64,000 nt of DNA from Heterodera schachtii (taxonomy: Eukaryota; Nematoda; Chromadorea; Rhabditida; Heteroderidae), in contig SIJG01000026.1 of NCBI GenBank assembly GCA_023374025.1, forward strand, positions 1-64,000, read 5' to 3'. The notes under the pieces were generated by a model, which saw nothing but the letters and a program-made list of their open reading frames with translations, did no database searches and was not told the DNA's origin. Below are positions 45,449 through 57,580 of the stretch, one piece after another; the stretch's first letter is position 1; every line of letters starts with the position of its first letter. A program made the position numbers and the translations under genes.

Positions 45449-48400
45449 TCATGGATGGCCAACAAATGGCACGAACACATGGATTAGGGATGAAGCATTG
45501 GCCAAGAGTGGACTTGGACTCAATTTTTTAACCGGCGGCTGTTCTACGACTTGCAAACTTTTGAACCGTTCTGGCACTCCAGCAGCTTTATAAGACAAGC
45601 AGTGGACTTCGTCCACCCGAATGATTTCGTTTGTCTCCGGCTTACTGTAGCCCCAAAAGCTTACGGTACCCGCTTCGGCCTTCTGTAAAATTAGTCAATT
45701 AAACAAATTTTTGAAATTAGAAGACCCAACTCACATAACAATGAACCTCAATCCGAGTCCAATTGTAATCGAAAATCTTTTGGGTCAGTAAACACTCGTT
45801 GTCGGCTTCCTTGGATTTGAATTCCATTGACCTTGAATTTACAAATTAATTAATAAAATAGAGTTTTTATCATTTGCCAGATTTATCCTTATTTCCGCTT
45901 TTTTGATACAAAAAATGGTAAATTTTACGGCATAAAATTTAAATTGCCTATATTATATGAAATGTTTCTGTGGCGGTGTCTTTTGGCATTAATTAATTAA
46001 TTTAATTAATTACCTTAATTATTGGACAAAGAAAGGCGTCGACTGCCCATTTTTCTTCAGCGAGGCATTTCTTATCACCGTGACAGGAGCACTCATAAAA
46101 TTGGTGTTTGACCCCTTCATAACACTTAAAACCGATGGTGCCGGGATTCCTTTTCTCGGCAAACAAATTATCGGTATTTACGCATTTGTTCGAATTTATG
46201 AGTTTGACGTTGCCTTAACATTTTTAGAACAATTTTCCATTTTGTAATGGTTGGAAAAACATTTAAATAAAACCAATTAAAAATAATAAATGTTTAAAAA
46301 AAATTTAAAAAATAAATAAAATTTATTTTACAATTTTCCTTGCCTGATTCATATGTCAGTTCGAATACGGTAGATGGTACGGTCCATTTTGGTGAAAGGC
46401 GTGCGGAAATGACAATGTCCATGTCCGGCGTTTCCGCCTCAATCCAATTTTTGTATTCATTTGCGTTCAGATCAGTGAGTGCACGGGGACAGCAAAGTTT
46501 GGCACCTTAATGAGCCATCATTTTGCTAATTAATAATTAATAAATTAATTATTTGTCTTTTTGCCTTGGGCCCTTTTGTCAGCTCGGTATTTGACCTCAA
46601 CATACGCCGATGAGCAGTAGTATGTGCATTCAAACAAATTGCTCAAACTTTTGAACTGAATCCGCGCCTTTTTTCCCGCTTCAGGCTGAAAACAATTAAA
46701 ATTTGCATTAATTAAAAAACCCTAAAATTTCAAAAATGTATTTATTGCCTTAATTCGCCAATGGCATCGGCACGGCCCATTCCCCCCACATTTGGCCTTC
46801 GTCTTCAATAACACTGCTGACTGATTGGCCATCAATTCTCTCGGAATCCCACTCAAATCCTCGCAATTCAAATTTTCATTATTTTTAATTTGTTTAAATT
46901 GTTAGATTAATTAATTGCTCACTCTCTTCGAGTTCTTTACAGTATTCGCCACCGTATCCGTCCGGACAATGGCATTTTGTGCAATCATTCGGATTCAAAT
47001 AGCCCCCGTTTTGGCACTTGTCCTCATGGCCTTTGCATGAGTCTGAAAAAGTAACATTTCCTGAAATTTTCGACCATTTTTGCCTTCGCAGTAAATTCGG
47101 TTAATTATCGCCGCGTCTTTGAAAGATATTCGTTCGCGTTGGCCAATCGTTTGCTGGTAAAAGCGTGGCAAAGTGATCCGATCGTATAAGCCTCTTTAAT
47201 TCCAATTTTAGTCATTAAAATCCGAGATTTTTTCTTACTTTTCATGATCGCCCCCAGATGGATAATGCATCACCGACCCGAAATCGTAAGGGAAGCCAAA
47301 GTTTTGCGTGTTTGGATAAATTCTCGATTGCTTTATGATTAATTTATACACATAAAATTATTGAAAATATTTGTGTTAATTACTCCGTCATTTTCCCGTA
47401 AAATGACATAATTTCGGGCATCACTTCGGCTTTGCTCATGTTCAAAGCCAAGCGCATGCATCAATTCATGGCCAGCAACGACGGACATGTTAACAAACTT
47501 AAGCAGTTTCAAATTATATTCAAAATTAATGAGTTGCATTAGCTCGGGATTCCGAACGGCACCGATCCCATAATCCCGGCTTTTCTGGAGATTCCGGTTT
47601 TTCAACAAACTCAAACCCGATACCCAAAAGAAAAGTGACGACGACAAACGACAGATTTACGGTAGTTGGGCCCCAGCGGCTTTTTGGTTATAACTTTTTT
47701 CTTTGTCAACCAAATCTAACAATCTTGGTATCATTCGAGAGCTCTTCAGATGATGCTCTAATAGCCTGCAAAATTCCAAAAAATTTCGTCAATTTTGAAC
47801 AAATTTATGGCCTGGATTTTGTTGACACAGAAAAAAAGTTATAGCCAAAAACCCGCTGGGGCCCAAACGTGCCGGGGCCCAACTGCTGAGCGGTTCCGAC
47901 AAATTCGGAGACAAAATGCCAAATTTGTCGTTTGTCGCTTCGTATTGATTGGCCCCAGCAGAGCCAAAAATTCTGCAAATACTATTTTAAAAAATGAATG
48001 CAACAAAATTACATCGCCGCAGAGAGTCAATGCCAGATTAATGCTTTGCCATCCTCCTTGACGGCCCAACGAAGTCCGGCCACAGACTACAAAAATGGGT
48101 AAAATTTAAAAAATAAATAAATAAATGAAATTTTCAACGAGAAATATAAATAATGAATGTGAAACCTCCGCCAGCAGTATCATCTGCAATCGCGATGCCA
48201 TTCTCTCCGTCCACAAAATCATCCACAAATTCAAACCGAACACAGGTGACCTCCCTGTCACAGAAAGAGAAATATGAATTTAAAAAATGTGAATTTTTTG
48301 TTTTTTTGGAAAAAATAAAAATTTTAAAAATTCGCAGCATTCACTGTCCCCTCCTTTATTCCGGTACTTTTTGTTGCCTTTTTTAATTGAGCGTTTCGGA

Positions 48401-51400
48401 TTTGCGTCCCCATAACTCCGGCTTTCCATTTACGGATTTACGGCTTTCACCCGCCCCTCCCCCATTTTTTTTTTTGTATAAAAACTCGGCTGAAACCCCA
48501 TCAATCGTTCCGAAAATCAACTAAATCTAAACAGAGCATTCTCACATTATCAAAGCGGCACCAATTTTTATCGCATCCTTCCATTTTTGGTACCCGTCCT
48601 TTGGCACTAAACAATTAATTAATTATTATTTTACAAATTGACATTATGCCATAGTTCGAATATAATCAAGCACTTAAAACTAGGGTTACACGGGTCCGGG
48701 ACCCGAATTATAATTTAATTTCCCGGCTTTTCTGGACCAGGCTTTTCCGGACCCGGCTTTTCCGGACCCGGCTTTTCCGGACCCGGCTTTTCCGGACCCG
48801 GCTTTTCCGGACCCGGCTTTTCTGGACCCGGCTTTTCTGGGCCCGGCTTTTCCGGACCCGGCTTTTCAGGACCCGGTTTTCCAGACCCGGTTTTCAGGAC
48901 CCGGTTTTCCGGACCCGGTTTTTCAGGACCCGGTTTTCCGGACCCGGCTTTTCTGGACCCGGCTTTTCTGGACCCGGCTTTTCCGGACCCGGCTTTTCAG
49001 GACCCGGTTTTCCGGACCCGGCTTTTCAGGACCCGGTTTTCCGGACCCGGCTTTTCCGGACCCGGCTTTTCCGGACCCGGCTTTTCCGGACCCGGCTTTT
49101 CCGGACCCGGCTTTTCTGGACCCGGCTTTTCAGGACCCGGCTTTTCAGGACCCGGTTTTCCAGACCCGGTTTTTCAGGACCCGGTTTTCCGGACCCGGTT
49201 TTTCAGGACCAAGTTTTCCGGACCCGGCTTTTCTGGACCCGGCTTTTCTGGACCCGGCTTTTCTGGACCCGGCTTTTCCGGACCCGGCTTTTCAGGACCC
49301 GGTTTTCCGGACCCGGCTTTTCCGGACCCGGCTTTTCCGGACCCGGCTTTTCCGGACCCGGCTTTTCAGGACCCGGTTTTCCGGACCCGGTTTTTCTGGA
49401 CCCGGCTTTTCCGGACCCGGCTTTTCAGGACCCGGTTTTCCGGACCCGCTTTTCTGGACCCGGCTTTTCCAGGACCCGGCTTTTCTGGACCCGGCTTTTC
49501 AGGACCCGGTTTTCCAGACCCGGTTTTTCAGGACCGGTTTTCCGGACCCGGCTTTTCCGGACCCGGTTTTTCAGGACCCGGTTTTTCAGGACCCGGTTTT
49601 CCGGACCCGGTTTTTCAGGACCGGCTTTTCTGGACCCGGCTTTTCCGGACCCGGCTTTCTGGACCCGGCTTTTCCGGACCCGGCTTTTCTGGACCCGGCT
49701 TTTCTGGACCCGGCCTTTTCCGGACCCGGCTTTTCCGGACCCGGCTTTTGGACCCGGTTTTCCGGACCCGGCTTTTCTGGACCCGGCTTTTCTGGACCAG
49801 CTTTTCTGGACCCGGCTTTTCTGGACCCGGCCTTTTTCCGGACCCGGCTTTTCTGGACCCGGCTTTTCCGGACCCGGCTTTTCCGGACCCGGTTTTCAGG
49901 AACCGGTTTTCAGACCCGGTTTTTCAGACACGGTTTTCCGGACCCGGCTTTCCGGACCCGGCTTTTCCGGACCCGATTTTTCACGACCCGGTTTCCAGGA
50001 CCCGGCTTTCCGGACCCGGTTTTTCAGGACCCGGCTTTTCGGACCCGGCTTTTCCGGACCCGGCTTTTCTGGACCCGGCTTTTCCGGACCCGGCTTTTCG
50101 GACCCGGCTTTTCCGGACCCGGCTTTTCGGAACCGGCTTTTTTGGACCCGGCTTTTCGGACCCGGTTTTTTGGACCCGGCTTTTCGGACCCGGCTTTTCG
50201 GACCCGGCTTTTCCGGACCCGGCTTTTCGGACCCGGTTTTCAGGACCCGGTTTTCCGGACCCGGCTTTTCAGGACCCGGCTTTTCTGGACCCGGCTTTTC
50301 TCGGACCCGGCTTTTCTGGACCCGGCTTTTCCGGACCCGGCTTTTCAGGACCCGGTTTTCCGGACCCGGCTTTTCTGGACCCGGCTTTTCTGGACCCGGC
50401 TTTTCCGGACCCGGCTTTTCTGGACCCGGCTTTTCCGGACCCGGCTTTTCTGGACCCGGCCGGCTTTTCTGGACCCGGCTTTTCTGGACCGGCTTTTCGG
50501 ACCCGCTTTTCATGGACCCGCTTTTCCGGACCCGCTTTTCTGGACCCGGCTTTTCTGGACCCGGCTTTTCGGACCCGGCTTTTCAGGACCCGGCTTTTCG
50601 GACCCGGCTTTTCAGGACCCGGCTTTTGCCGGACCCGGCTTTTCAGGACCCGGCTTTTCCGACCCCGGCTTTTCCGGACCCGGCTTTTCGGACCCGGCTT
50701 TTCCGACCCGCGTTTCCGGACCCGCTTTTCGGACCCGGCTTTTCAGGACCCGTTTTGCAGGACCCGTTTTTCAGGACCCGGTTTTCCGGACCCGGTTTTT
50801 CAGGACCCGGTTTTCCGGACCCGGCTTTTCTGGACCCGGCTTTTCTGGACCCGGCTTTTCTGGACCCGGCTTTTCCGGACCCGGCTTTTCAGGACCCGGT
50901 TTTCCGGACCCGGCTTTTCAGGACCCGGTTTTCCGGACCCGGCTTTTCAGGACCCGGTTTTCCGGACCCGGCTTTTCAGGACCCGGCTTTTCTGGACCCG
51001 GCTTTTCCGGACCCGGCTTTTTCCGGACCCGGCTTTTCCGGACCCGGCTTTTCTGGACCCGGCTTTTCTGGGCCCGGCTTTTCCGGACCCGGCTTTTCAG
51101 GACCCGGTTTTCCGGACCCGGTTTTTCAGGACCCGGTTTTCCGGACCCGGTTTTTCAGGACCCGGTTTTCCGGACCCGGCTTTTCTGGACCCGGCTTTCT
51201 GGACCCGGCTTTTCCGGACCCGGCTTTTCAGGACCCGGTTTTCCGGACCCGGCTTTTCAGGACCCGGCTTTTCTGGACCCGGCTTTTCTGGACCCGGCTT
51301 TTCCGGACCCGGCTTTTCAGGACCCGGTTTTCCGGACCCGGCTTTTCAGGACCCGGTTTTCTGGACCCGGCTTTTCTGGACCCGGCTTTTCTGGACCCGG

Positions 51401-54400
51401 CTTTTCTGGACCCGGCTTTTCCGGACCCGGCTTTTCTGGACCCGGCTTTTCCGGACCCGGCTTTTCAGGACCCGGTTTTCCGGACCCGGCTTTTACTATA
51501 ATGGTAAAAATTATTACGAGCAAATTCGTCGAATGTGATTTTGATCGGGGATTCGGTCCATTTTTGTTGTGCGTTGTATTGTCGTTTTTTCCGCTGACTT
51601 TCCACTTCTCCGGGCTTCAGTCCACAAACTGTGAATTTTAATTTTGATTTTTTTAAAAATTTTTTAATTAATTATTAATTTTGTTAAAATGACTCACTCT
51701 CCCTCAATCTGTTGTACTGTTCGTGCAGCCTTCGTTTGTCACAAAACAAATCCCCATCGCATATTAATGTTTCGGATGGCTTTTTCCATGGCATCGCTGG
51801 AGGAAGTGGGGCCCAGTCTGGCTTTTTGAAAGCCTAAAATTATTTAATATATATTTTTTATATATTTATTTATGTTTTACCGCATTGTTTTCGCTTTCAT
51901 TCTTTCCACAGTTTTCCAATTCCTCAATTTTCAACAACAAATTTCTGATCGGCACACAATCTGCGCCGTATTTATCACATGGGTCTAGACTGTCTTAAAA
52001 AGTGCCGAAATTAATTTTTTAAAAGTTAGTTAAATTTATTTTTTACTGACTGAATTTGTTCGGGTTATTTTGGTAGGGTAACAATTTTGTACGGATGGTT
52101 ATGAGTTTTGAAAATTTGGGCCTTTCAATTTGGAAAAATGGGAGCATTTTGACATCATTCGATGGTGGCACAAAATGAATAATTTTTGCCAAAGTGCCGT
52201 CGACCATTTGCGGTTCAATGTCATTAAGTATGGTGCCAATGCCATCGCTCTGTCAAAATTAATGATTTTTAATTTAATTTATCATTTTTTTTACCGTTTT
52301 CAATCCTTCACAAATGCTTTTTCCGTCGCCCTTTTCACGAATTGCGCTTTTCCGCTGGTCAGTGCCAAATTCGATTAAGAATGTTGGCATCCAATGTTTT
52401 ATGTCTGTTATTTTTTCCAACGAAATTGGAAATGTTCGCAACCGTTTGCAACTTAAGGTTTTTAATTACATTTGAATATTATTGTACTTTAAGTTTAATT
52501 ATTTTAAATTTGTATCGACGATTCAATAATTTTATGCCTCATACTCTGCTCAGAAGCAAATAATTTTGAATATTCTGAGTATCATTCGATAGCACTAATA
52601 ATTCTCTCTACAAATCTTAAGATTTCAGAAAATTTTGTTAAGATTGCTAAAAAAAATTATTTTCGGCACTGAACCGACCTCTTTTATTTATTTTTATTTA
52701 TTAAATTATATTATATGTATTTATAAATATATAAAATAATTTTATACGTTTTATTGGAGAAGGAAATGTTGAAGGTTGACTCAATGACGAGATCGTTTTC
52801 GTTACGGTGCGCACAAATTTTGACAATGAATCCGGCAACATTGGCATTGGCCCCACCCGAAATTCCTTCCAAATGTTTTTGGCACATTTCGGCGATTGGA
52901 CTGTTTCCGAGCCATTTTTTCGAGCTTTTGTAGCACCCGATCAGCTCTTCGGAACTGAATGTATTTTCCTCATTAAAGCAAGTTCAAAATTTAATTACCA
53001 TAACCCCTGATTTATGTCAACTGACTTTGGCACAGGATTTTTTGATGCCAAACGATACAAGGTTCCATAGTTTTGGCACCACGTTCCATAGTTTTTGGTC
53101 ATGTCACTTAGGTATAAGTTAGTAGCGCCAAAATGTGCCGCGCCAAAGTGAACCGACCCCATTTTAAGGCGCGCTTTTGGCATATAAAATCCGTGCCCCG
53201 CTCATTAATTAATGACTGACTTACTATAAAAATACCCTAATTTTCTTTTACTTTTCGCATTTTTCTTCCGTTGGCACTTTGTTACAAGCATCGAAGTAAC
53301 GGTGCTTTTCGCTTGGAGGACCTTCCGGATCTTTCATTTTCAAAGGCCGTTGATACTTTTTGCATGCAACATTATATGGCGTTATGGTGATGTTCAACAA
53401 AAATTGGTCAACTTCCGTCGGGAAGAAAATGTTTGTACAATTCATGTCAAAATGGTCCACATGTCGTGCAAATGGCACAAAGCCAAAAGTTTGTTCAGTT
53501 GTTGGCACAATGCCAAAAGTGGTTTTTGGCACAGCGCCAGGCGTTGTGCGATGGAACTTGGTTGTGCCAACAAACGGTGCCTTTGTTTTTGGGGCGACCA
53601 ATGTTTGGGAAAGGCACTAAAAATTCAAATGAAATTAAATTGCAAATTTTAAATATCAAAATTGGACTTTCGCTTTGCACAATTTGGTGGTGCCGGCGTT
53701 TTCTCCGCAAAACGTTGCGCCAAATTCGAATGCCAAAACAAATGGCATAAAATCATCAAAAAATGCAGCAGAAGAAAGCGCTTCTTGAAGTTCGTTTCCA
53801 AGTTGTTCAGCATCTGTAAAATAATAATTACTATTAAAATATTATTATTAATTTGGCTTTACTTTTGGTTAAATTAATTTCCAAATATTTTTCCGTTTTT
53901 TTCATTTGTTCGGTGCCGAAAATGTCGTCGAATCCATGGCTTAATTTAAAATTTATATTTTAAAATATTTTTCATTTCCAATTTGCCTCGATTCGTAGCT
54001 GATCATTCCGTCTTGGTGCTTGGCAATGATCAGACCGTGCCATTGGTCTTCGGCAATCTCTTCGGCACATTCCACAAATTTCAGTTTGCCAATGTTTCCT
54101 TTGCCCACCCCAATACGTTTTCCAATTTTTCTGTTTTTGGCCATTTCGCTTTGGTAGCAGAGAAGGAGCCTAAATATGATTTAAAAATAATTAATTTAAA
54201 ATAAATTTTTGAAATATTTTACTTTGTGCAGCCTTTTTCCATCATAATTATCCCATTTTTGCCATTGCACCTTTTCCAAATGCCAACTTCGGATGACAAA
54301 GGGCTGAAAATTTGTAAAATTTACAAAAAAAATAATTTACTTTAATTTAAGAAATTACCGTATCGGAGGAGATGAACAATTAATGATCAAGTAAAGAAAG

Positions 54401-54426
54401 ACAATCAATAAAGAAAAGGAGTTCAT
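45449..54426 (-). CDS. Astacin metalloprotease with EGF and CUB-like modules and a long N-terminal region
   Basis: About 25 exons, ~1,130 residues. Exons from the 5' end: 54426-54359, 54303-54223, 54169-53987, 53939-53863, 53813-53668, 53616-53252, 52954-52748, 52451-52295, 52249-52093, 51993-51881, 51833-51698, 51628-51497, 48606-48546, 48254-48166, 48086-48013, 47497-47384, 47330-47239, 47193-47084, 47042-46923, ~46860-46743, 46685-46565, 46505-46344, 46213-46014, 45809-45735, 45682-45449. Leader MNSFSLLIVFLYLIINC; ~560 cysteine-containing residues of unknown fold; dibasic SQRKKRQ; catalytic domain with zinc site HELMHALGFEHEQSR, Met-turn GSVMHY and IGQRERISFKDAAIINRIYC; EGF (CQNGGYLNPNDCTKCHCPDG); CUB-like CRCHWRIKPEAGKKARI; cysteine-rich tail. 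Astacins are secreted zinc endopeptidases. All joins keep phase except 46923/46860, which is unresolved. Confidence 0.8.
47661..47893. mobile_element. MITE inside an astacin intron
   Basis: Ends AGTTGGGCCCCAGC and GCTGGGGCCC...GGGCCCAACT, with internal inverted TATAACTTTTTTC boxes, the same family as 14965-15325. It lies wholly within the intron between exons 48086-48013 and 47497-47384, so the coding frame is unaffected. Confidence 0.65.
48681..48720. repeat. hAT-type terminus next to the minisatellite
   Basis: TAGGGTTACACGGGTCCGGG at 48681 matches the end of the MITE at 4043-4698 (one mismatch in 20). The opposite terminus is missing at the far edge of the minisatellite. Confidence 0.6.
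48716..51494. repeat. 2.8-kb minisatellite of 14-16-bp GGACCCGGCTTTTCC units
   Basis: About 185 tandem units of 14-16 bp, mainly 15 bp: variants GACCCGGCTTTTCTG, GACCCGGCTTTTCCG and GACCCGGTTTTTCAG. It fills most of the intron between astacin exons 51628-51497 and 48606-48546. Its last unit touches the 5' splice site (TATA|GTAAAAGCCGGG on the minus strand), although a second donor 21 bp upstream keeps the same phase. Because 15 bp is five codons, all frames stay open for hundreds of codons (GPGFS, DPAFL, TRLFW pentapeptides); these frames are not taken as genes. Confidence 0.9.
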
Positions 54427-55415
54427 TGGCTAATTGATTAATTAATTAATTAATTATTAGAATTAAATATTAATACTATTTAATTTATTTACTATAAAAA
54501 AATAATTTTATTTATTTTATGAATAAATATTTATTTCACAAATGATCAAATGAAATTAATGAATAAAAGTGGTGGGATGGAAGCAGTGAATTCCGTCATT
54601 AAATAATTATTTTTCAAATGATCAAATGAAATGAATGAATGAATAAAAGTGGTGGGATGGAAGCAGTGAATTGAATTCCGTCGTTGGACCAATCACTGAA
54701 TTTTCTGTGTCGACGTGTAAAAAAGTGAAAAAAATGGGGGAAAAGCCACCAGCAGAAGAAAAAGCGGACGAACGACCACACATTTTGTAGCAGAGATTGT
54801 GGACACCGATAAATGACAAAAGTAATTTATTCATTTATTTTTACAATTATTGGCCAAATCATCACAAAATCATTCGTCGACAAATTTTCCAGCACTTTTT
54901 CATCGGACAATTTGGCGTAAAATGTGAATGAATGCATAATTAATTATTTATTGAAGAAATTAATAATTGTACGAATTAATCAGTAAAGAAGGGATAACAC
55001 ATATAATCAACAGGAATAAAATAATGATGATATGACAATTAATTTGTTAGCGATAAATTAAAAAGTTCTTTTTTTGGTTTACTAAAAATTTAATGAATTT
55101 TATTTAATTTATTAGTAGCTTTTGTTTAATAATGAAATACTATTAAATATTTTTTCTACAAATTATTTAGTAATCATATAATTGAATAAAGGAATTTAGA
55201 AATTATAATTTTTGTTGTCTCAAAAGAATTTTACATTTCATTCGTTCAAAACTTCCTTGAAGATTTCGGTATTTGATAAAATTACGAGAAAATAATAATT
55301 AGAAAATAATAATTTTGGCCTATTTTTTTTTAATTTTCGAATGAATTTCGCAAATAAAAGCCATAAATAAAGATTTAAAATAGAATTTCCATTTTTATCA
55401 AAGTATTTTGCTAAT
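54427..55415. other. AT-rich upstream region of the astacin gene
   Basis: A ~60-bp segment (ATGATCAAATGAAATTAATGAATAAAAGTGGTGGGATGGAAGCAG) is tandemly duplicated at about 54543 and 54617. A plus-strand frame at about 54678-54789 (ending AEEKADERPHIL) could be a terminal exon relic. Otherwise no gene is seen. Confidence 0.4.
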
Positions 55416-55570
55416 GATTGGGAAAATGTATTGGATTTTGCTGCTGACTACCGTCGGATGTGATGGATAAAAAGTGCCGAAACATTCTGGCAAAATGGTC
55501 ACCCATATCCCCCACCAGAGAGATATTTTTGCTCGAAAAATACGGGCAAAAATGGGCAAATTAATTTCCT
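55416..55570 (+). pseudogene. Remnant of the small secreted-protein family
   Basis: MIGKMYWILLLTTVGCDG followed at once by a stop; then KVPKHSGKM and, in another frame, a piece like LLEKYGQK. It matches the leader and first block of the gene at 56541. Confidence 0.5.
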
Positions 55571-55760
55571 TATTTTGTAAATCAGCAAATCAAAAAAAAC
55601 ATAACGCTTTTTATCAATATATAAAAAAACAATAAATAAAGAGGTAACAAAAAGCAAAAAATTTCAAGGGTTCATTTGATAATTGTGGGAAATTCGTCGA
55701 AGAAATTCCAAACTAGTGTGAAATTGATTGGGCTAGGGAATGGGTGGAAGATAATCATGA

Positions 55761-55990
55761 TCATTCGCTACATTCAAACGGAATCTTCTGTTCACGTCTA
55801 AGAACATCAATGAAATGCCACAACGATGGATGACGACAATTGAACGCGCCCTGCAAACGGTGGTGTTCCGCTTCCGCGTTGTTATTCGTCCTCGCATCTC
55901 CATGCAATGTCCGTTGGTAGACGTTCCACTGGTCCGGACGGAACAACGGTTGCGACCATGCGCCATTGGGACGGGGACGCCCAACATAAC
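55761..55990 (-). pseudogene. MULE transposase C-terminal fragment
   Basis: The minus strand reads SYVGRPRPNGAWSQPLF, then WNVYQRTLHGDARTNNNAEA, then HPSLWHFIDVLRREQ before a stop. This WN-x-R-T-NN-x-E...HPSLW-F-I block is characteristic of the C-terminal part of Mutator-like transposases and related FLYWCH proteins. An acceptor-like TTTTTGACAG precedes it, but no upstream catalytic domain could be found. Confidence 0.65.
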
Positions 55991-56540
55991 TGTCAAAAAG
56001 CCTAAAATATTATCCAAAAATTGAAAATAAGTTTTATTTTCTGACCAATCAATGAGGTCGAAAAGCCACAAATTTCCAAACAATAGGCGAAACATCATTA
56101 AGCAAAACATCAGTAGGCAAAACTTCAGTAGTCCATAAAATTGTTATGCCAAGAAAATGACGCATTTCCGTAAAAACCCACGCAAATTAACAGGTATTAT
56201 TAAATGCCAAAACCAATTAAATGTCATGGAAATTGTTATTAAAAATAGAAATAACATTCACCACAAATCATTCTTTCAAATATTTACTAATTCATATCAA
56301 TGATATTTATGTAATATTTTATATTATTAAAATTAAATAATTAAACATTTTTATTATAAAATTTTCCTTTTAATGATAATATAAATAATAAAAATTAGAA
56401 ATCTATTTTTGAAAAATTTCAAGTTTTTGTAAATTTCAATGCAATGAAAGGGCCGAGGATTTTTAAAAATTTGGTGATTTTTAAGTTAAGTGCGAGAACC
56501 AAAGATTAATTCCATTTGCATTTTTCTACTGATCCGGGAA

Positions 56541-57153
56541 ATGAATCTGATTTTTCTGCTGCTTTTGGCAACACTTTTGCTAATCGGCGGATGCAATGGG
56601 CGAAACGACTCGAAAAAATCAGACAAAGTGCCTAAAAAATCTGAACAAATGCCAAAACAATTTAGCCAAATGCCAAAACAATTTGGCCAAATGCCAAAAC
56701 AATTTGGCCAAATGCCGATTGATTCTGGAAAAAAGTCAGCACAAGTCGACAACGGAAGTGTTTATTTTTTGTTTGAAAATTATGGGCAAAAAATTTTTGG
56801 CCAACATAATAAACTCAATGATCAATTTAAGAAGCTCGTTGAAGGGTTAAACAAGAAACAATGCCTGCTGGAGGCAGTTTTTGATAAAAATTCAAAGGTA
56901 AATTTCAAAATTTATATGGTAAATTTGTGCCATTTTCCCCCAACCTCCGATTAATCATTAACAAAATTCATTTTTTTAAAATTTTGACAGAAAAATATTT
57001 ATTCGGATGAAAAAGAATTGAAATTTTTCAAAAACAGATGGGAAGCAATTGATCAGAATGATCCGGCATTAAGTCAATTGTTGGAAGGATTAATTGCTGC
57101 TGTAATTAAAGCAAATGAGGCGATGAAAAAGGGTAAAAAACAAAAAAATAAAT
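56541..57153 (+). CDS. Small secreted lysine-rich protein, intact paralogue
   Basis: Exon 1 is 56541-56897 and exon 2 begins at 56991; the GTAAATTTC donor and TTTTGACAG acceptor keep phase. The leader MNLIFLLLLATLLLIGGCNG is a clear signal peptide. Then comes a near-tandem QMPKQFS/QMPKQFG/QMPKQFG repeat, a block VYFLFENYGQKIFGQ, LNKKQCLLEAVFDKNSK, and helical KFFKNRWEAIDQNDPALSQL, ending GKKQKNK at TAA. A further block (57260-57577, KEILIELINTYNELQLDIEK and ENCQICGKK) is also present in the relic at 39.8-40.0 kb. It may be a third exon, but an in-frame TAA at about 57221 prevents a clean join. Function unknown; it has the profile of a secreted effector-like protein. Confidence 0.6.
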
Positions 57154-57580
57154 AAACAATTTTAATAGGCTGAATTTTGCAAATTTTTCAGATAATGCCA
57201 ACAAATTATCTGCGCATGTGTAAAAACTCAAACAGAGTTTGGCATATGCCGTGTTTTTCATGGCAAAACGTCGCCAAATTCCACTGGAAAACCCCCGAGG
57301 GGAGAAGAAAAGGGAGCCAAAAGAAATTTTAATTGAGCTAATTAACACTTATAATGAGTTGCAATTGGACATTGAAAAAGGGACAGAAAATTGTCAAATA
57401 TGTGGCAAAAAAGAAAAAGGAAAAAATGAGCAAAAAGGAAGAGAGGAAAAAGGGAAAAAAGAAAGGCGTTTTCTGCAATTTGTCGCGCGCTCTTTGGAAA
57501 TTGAATGGGACGCAAATGCATTTAAAATCTATCACACTGATCAGCCTGCTTCTCATATTTATACTGAAAGTGAATAATGA
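57154..57580 (+). CDS. Possible third exon or separate small ORF
   Basis: Open from about 57224 to 57577. The part KRREPKEILIELINTYNELQ, then QICGKKEKGK, is conserved with the decayed copy near 39830-40060, so it was once coding. Final residues include FVARSLEIEWDANAFKIY. The start is unclear: the first ATG in frame is at 57260. Confidence 0.35.

Noticed and set aside
49748..51641. Reading frames of 400-600 codons with GPGFS/DPAFL/RTRLF pentapeptides
   Set aside because: They arise because a 15-bp minisatellite is open in all frames. Several frames overlap on both strands, and the array lies in an intron of a minus-strand gene.
52995..53183. Minus-strand 62-codon frame within the astacin gene
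   Set aside because: It lies in the intron between exons ending 53252 and starting 52954; the frame does not splice in phase, while skipping it does.
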